Source: Gammaproteobacteria bacterium
Lineage (GTDB): Bacteria > Pseudomonadota > Gammaproteobacteria > Pseudomonadales > Azotimanducaceae
Direction: 5' to 3'
DNA: 40,750 nucleotides
NCBI GenBank assembly: GCA_027292925.1
Contig: JAPUGI010000012.1
Coordinates: 1-40,750 of the forward strand
The position numbers and the translations under genes are program-made. Of this stretch, positions 38,162-40,750 are shown piece after piece. The notes under the pieces are model-generated. The model worked only from the letters and a program-made list of their open reading frames with translations, did no database searches and was not told the DNA's origin. Positions within the stretch are counted from its first letter, which is position 1, and every line of letters starts with the position of its first letter.

Positions 38162-39160
38162 ATGAGCATCGAGGATCAACTGCTGGAATCGCCTGAACCC
38201 GCTATCCAATGGAAAACCCGTGTTTATGTCCTTGGCGAAAACCCCATCAAGCTTCGTGCGCTGCAAAAGAAGATCAAAACTTCAGAAACCGTACAGCGAT
38301 TACTGTGTGAACTAGGCAAATCCGGGGTAGTTTACCCGCCTCAGGCCTATGCAAAATGGCAGGGTGCCCACTGGATCATGGCAGTACTGGCAGATATCGG
38401 CTACCCAACCGGTGACAAATCCTTAAAACCTGTCCGAGATCAATTGCAGGAAACCTGGCTTCAGCAAAATTTCTATACCGATTTTGAGGCGACTTCAAAG
38501 GTGGAAGCCTATAAACAACAGGGCGTACCAGTGATGCAGGGTCGTCATCGACGATGTGCATCCCAGCAGTCAAACGCGCTCTGGGCGATCTTAAAGTTGG
38601 ATCTTGTGAACGATGAAACCCATAAACTCGTTGAGCGGCTGCTATATTGGCAATGGCCCGATGGGGGTTGGAATTGTGACAAGAACCCGGCCGCCATACA
38701 TTCCTCGTTTATGGAATCGATCCTGCCGATGAGGGCTCTGGCACTCTACGGAAAAGAGTTTAGCAACGACAAGGCAACGGCCGCCAGCAAACGGGCATCG
38801 GAGATCTTCCTGAAGCGTGAAATGTATCTCGGACAGCGATCAGGCTGTGTCATGCGATCCGAATTCACCAGCCTTCATTATCCGCTCTACTGGCACTACG
38901 ACATCCTGCATGGCTTAAAGGTCATCGCGGAAAGCTGCTTGATTCATGATAAGCGATGCACAAGAGCACTCGATCTTCTCGAAGGTAAACAACTACCGGA
39001 CGGTGGCTGGCCTGCTGAGAAGAAATACTACAAATGCACCGATGAAGTAGCTCCGGGTAATGATTATGTCGACTGGGGTGGAACCAGCAAGAAGAAAATG
39101 AACCCATGGATCACTGTCGACGCACTGTATGTGCTGAAGCAAGCCGGGCGTATAACCTGA
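38162..39160 (+). CDS. Prenyltransferase/squalene-oxidase-repeat (terpene cyclase-like) protein
   Basis: QWPDGGWNCDKNPAAIHSSFMESILPMRAL; LLEGKQLPDGGWPAE; NPWITVDALYVLKQAGRIT*. QW-like repeats; the stop codon lies inside the adjacent attC-like site. Confidence 0.75.
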   Translation: MSIEDQLLESPEPAIQWKTRVYVLGENPIKLRALQKKIKTSETVQRLLCELGKSGVVYPPQAYAKWQGAHWIMAVLADIGYPTGDKSLKPVRDQLQETWLQQNFYTDFEATSKVEAYKQQGVPVMQGRHRRCASQQSNALWAILKLDLVNDETHKLVERLLYWQWPDGGWNCDKNPAAIHSSFMESILPMRALALYGKEFSNDKATAASKRASEIFLKREMYLGQRSGCVMRSEFTSLHYPLYWHYDILHGLKVIAESCLIHDKRCTRALDLLEGKQLPDGGWPAEKKYYKCTDEVAPGNDYVDWGGTSKKKMNPWITVDALYVLKQAGRIT

Positions 39161-39230
39161 CAGCGGGCGTCTCGAAAAGCGTACCGTCACAGCATCCGAA
39201 GGCTGTGCATTAAACTTCATGTTATACGCC
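39147..39230 (-). other. attC-like integron recombination site 1
   Basis: GGCGTATAAC (39147-39156) and GTTATACGCC (39221-39230) are perfect 10-bp inverted arms. The reverse strand reads GGCGTATAACATGAAGTTTAATGCACAGCC...GTTATACGCC, with an internal GCACAGC/GCTGTG stem. Confidence 0.8.
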
Positions 39231-39236
39231 TATTCA

Positions 39237-39704
39237 CTAACCTAGCTTGGAATTATCCCATGAGACTACGGTCGATGGCTTAAATACAATCCATCTGCGG
39301 GTCTTGCCAGTGGCAGATGCGGTGTACGGTTTAACCTCTCCTTTTTCTCTTAACCCATGCTTAATCCCTAAGTTCATCTGTGCTTCTCGCAGCCATTCAT
39401 CCGCGTCTTCTTCAGCATTATTTTCCAGCACTTTTGCCCGACCATGCATCATTACGCCTTGAAGTTTTTGCCAACTAGTTCCAACGTCTACTAGAATTGT
39501 TGCAGTAGCATTTTTTCGCAAATTCACGACCTTCTGTCCACGACCGAAGATATAGACCAAACCGTTTGCCCAACCAAAAGTCATTGGCGTTAGGTTAATT
39601 TCTGTACCTGGGCCAATTGTCGCAATTCTAAGACGGGTTTCATTTCGCATGAGTTCATCAGTTTCCGAGGCTGACAATCTCAACGAGTCAGGTATTTTTG
39701 CCAT
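39237..39704 (-). CDS. PNPOx-like / FMN-binding split-barrel protein, predicted cassette gene
   Basis: TRLRIATIGPGTEINLTPMTFGWANGLVYIFGRGQKVVNLRKNATATILVDVG...KTRRWIVFKPSTVVSWD; the attC-like site starts 6 nt after the stop. Confidence 0.85.
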   Translation of the reverse strand: MAKIPDSLRLSASETDELMRNETRLRIATIGPGTEINLTPMTFGWANGLVYIFGRGQKVVNLRKNATATILVDVGTSWQKLQGVMMHGRAKVLENNAEEDADEWLREAQMNLGIKHGLREKGEVKPYTASATGKTRRWIVFKPSTVVSWDNSKLG

Positions 39705-39734
39705 CTCGTTGGTTCTCTGTCGGCTTCGTCGTCA

Positions 39735-40478
39735 TCACTTATTGCGTTTATAGACAGAAACATGGCTGGAACTCGAGGCAGTAAACGGCGATCGATCCCA
39801 TCCCGCCCACCGCTGATGCAAGTCGAGACCTGCAAGTTGCGCCATGAGATCGAATTCACTTGGCCAGACATAACGGACCGGTAGCGGATGTAGCCGCATA
39901 CCATTTTCTGTGAGTTCAATGTATTGGTAGTCAACAGTTTGTAGGGCTGAATTATGGACTGATGCTTCTAAAACCACCCTATCAATCGCAATGTGGACTG
40001 TCTTTAGGCTTTCACCATTCTCGTATTGTGACGGATCGGGTACGTATGCCTCGATCACAAACAAGCCTCCTTCAGAGAGGTGTTTTGAAACATTCTTAAA
40101 ACAACGGACCTGCTCTGCTTGGGAAGTTAGATTAAATAGTGTGTTAAAGACCAGGTAGATTAGATCGAAGGTTCCATCAACACCAACATCTGCCATATCG
40201 CCAATCGTCACATCGATGGCATCACCACCCGGTTTTTCACGGAGTTTGTCAACCATCTTGGCAGACGCTTCAATCCCACTCACTGACAGGCCTTGTGCCG
40301 CAAGTGGCAAGCCTATCCTTCCTGTGCCAATTGCGAGTTCTAGGATTGTTCCACCAGCAGCAAGGTTGGCGAGTACATCTACTGTCTTTTTTGTCTCCGC
40401 ATCCGATGGATTTCCGTATGATCTATCGTATCCATCAGCATTGTATTCGCCGAAACTTTCGGGTCCGAAGTCCTTCAA
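39735..40478 (-). CDS. Class I SAM-dependent methyltransferase, predicted cassette gene (TTG start)
   Basis: GGTILELAIGTGRIGLPLAAQGLSVSGIEASAKMVDKL; AGGAGGG upstream of TTG AAG GAC. Confidence 0.87.
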   Translation of the reverse strand: MKDFGPESFGEYNADGYDRSYGNPSDAETKKTVDVLANLAAGGTILELAIGTGRIGLPLAAQGLSVSGIEASAKMVDKLREKPGGDAIDVTIGDMADVGVDGTFDLIYLVFNTLFNLTSQAEQVRCFKNVSKHLSEGGLFVIEAYVPDPSQYENGESLKTVHIAIDRVVLEASVHNSALQTVDYQYIELTENGMRLHPLPVRYVWPSEFDLMAQLAGLDLHQRWAGWDRSPFTASSSSHVSVYKRNK

Positions 40479-40666
40479 GAAACCCTCCTATTTTGAGTCG
40501 CGGGACGTTTCATATCCATGCTAACAAGGACGCATAACACCCAGTTAGGTTGGCCGCGAGTGATTAATGGGAACGGCTTAAACTTCATGTTAGGTGTAGT
40601 CCTATTCATGCTCATCATTTTTTCGTAAAAACCCCCAAACTCTGCTGCAATAGCTTCCCAGTTCAT
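40475..40666 (-). CDS. Small predicted cassette ORF that reads through attC-like site 2
   Basis: MNWEAIAAEFGGFYEKMMSMNRTTPNMKFKPFPLITRGQPNWVLCVLVSMDMKRPATQNRRVS*; starts ~20 nt after the GTTAGGC of site 3 and ends as a TTGA overlap with the methyltransferase start. Confidence 0.45.
   Translation of the reverse strand: MNWEAIAAEFGGFYEKMMSMNRTTPNMKFKPFPLITRGQPNWVLCVLVSMDMKRPATQNRRVS
40532..40597 (-). other. attC-like integron recombination site 2
   Basis: Reverse strand ACACCTAACATGAAGTTTAAGCCGTTCCCATTAATCACTCGCGGCCAACCTAACTGGGTGTTATGC: R'' CCTAAC, L'' TTTAAGCCG, L' CGGCCAACCTAA, R' GTTATGC. Confidence 0.85.
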
Positions 40667-40683
40667 ACGGATAGCCTCGTGAT

Positions 40684-40750
40684 GCCTAACGCCCAGTTGA
40701 TCGGCCGCCGAAAAGGCGGTCCCGGCCAACCACGGAGTGGCTGGTCCGAC
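40684..40750 (-). other. attC-like integron recombination site 3, truncated by the window end
   Basis: Reverse strand ...GGCCGGGACCGCCTTTTCGGCGGCCGATCAACTGGGCGTTAGGC: R' GTTAGGC, strong internal hairpin CCGCC-TTTTC-GGCGG. Confidence 0.75.

Noticed and set aside
39705-39734. Degenerate attC between the methyltransferase and PNPOx-like genes
   Set aside because: The 30-nt gap has no TAAC/GTTA arms and is too short for an attC.
39147-40750. CRISPR array from the recurring TAACATGAAGTTTAA blocks
   Set aside because: Spacing is irregular (hundreds of bp), with genes in between and outer inverted arms; attC architecture explains it better.

Overview
Gammaproteobacterial-type chromosomal window read by eye from the sequence and the ORF track; no database search was run. 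The left part (1-17 kb) is mostly housekeeping: ABC-F ATPase (partial), a gshA-acpH-dsbB operon, hslR, cysQ, rpoD, a DUF3754-like membrane protein, threonine dehydratase-like, P450, nitronate monooxygenase-like and CBS proteins. The middle (17-37 kb) is rich in lipid/isoprenoid-type catabolic genes: serine hydrolase, MAPEG, four tandem acyl-CoA dehydrogenases arranged as two pairs, alpha/beta hydrolase, D-aminoacylase-like, two GMC oxidoreductases, isocitrate lyase and two MFS transporters. The right end (39.15-40.75 kb) looks like the edge of an integron gene-cassette array or CALIN. It has two complete attC-like sites plus one truncated by the window end, a two-gene cassette (methyltransferase + PNPOx-like), and a tiny cassette whose ORF reads through an attC into the next gene start. 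Other non-coding structure: a family of ~24-25 bp hairpin repeats at three loci, one inside a CDS; a near-consensus LexA box inside a long inverted repeat upstream of rpoD; a 133-bp MITE-like element with 17-bp terminal inverted repeats; a REP-like palindromic element; a truncated Nudix gene; and a frameshifted DUF4124-like gene. No rRNA, tRNA, CRISPR array or integrase gene was recognised.
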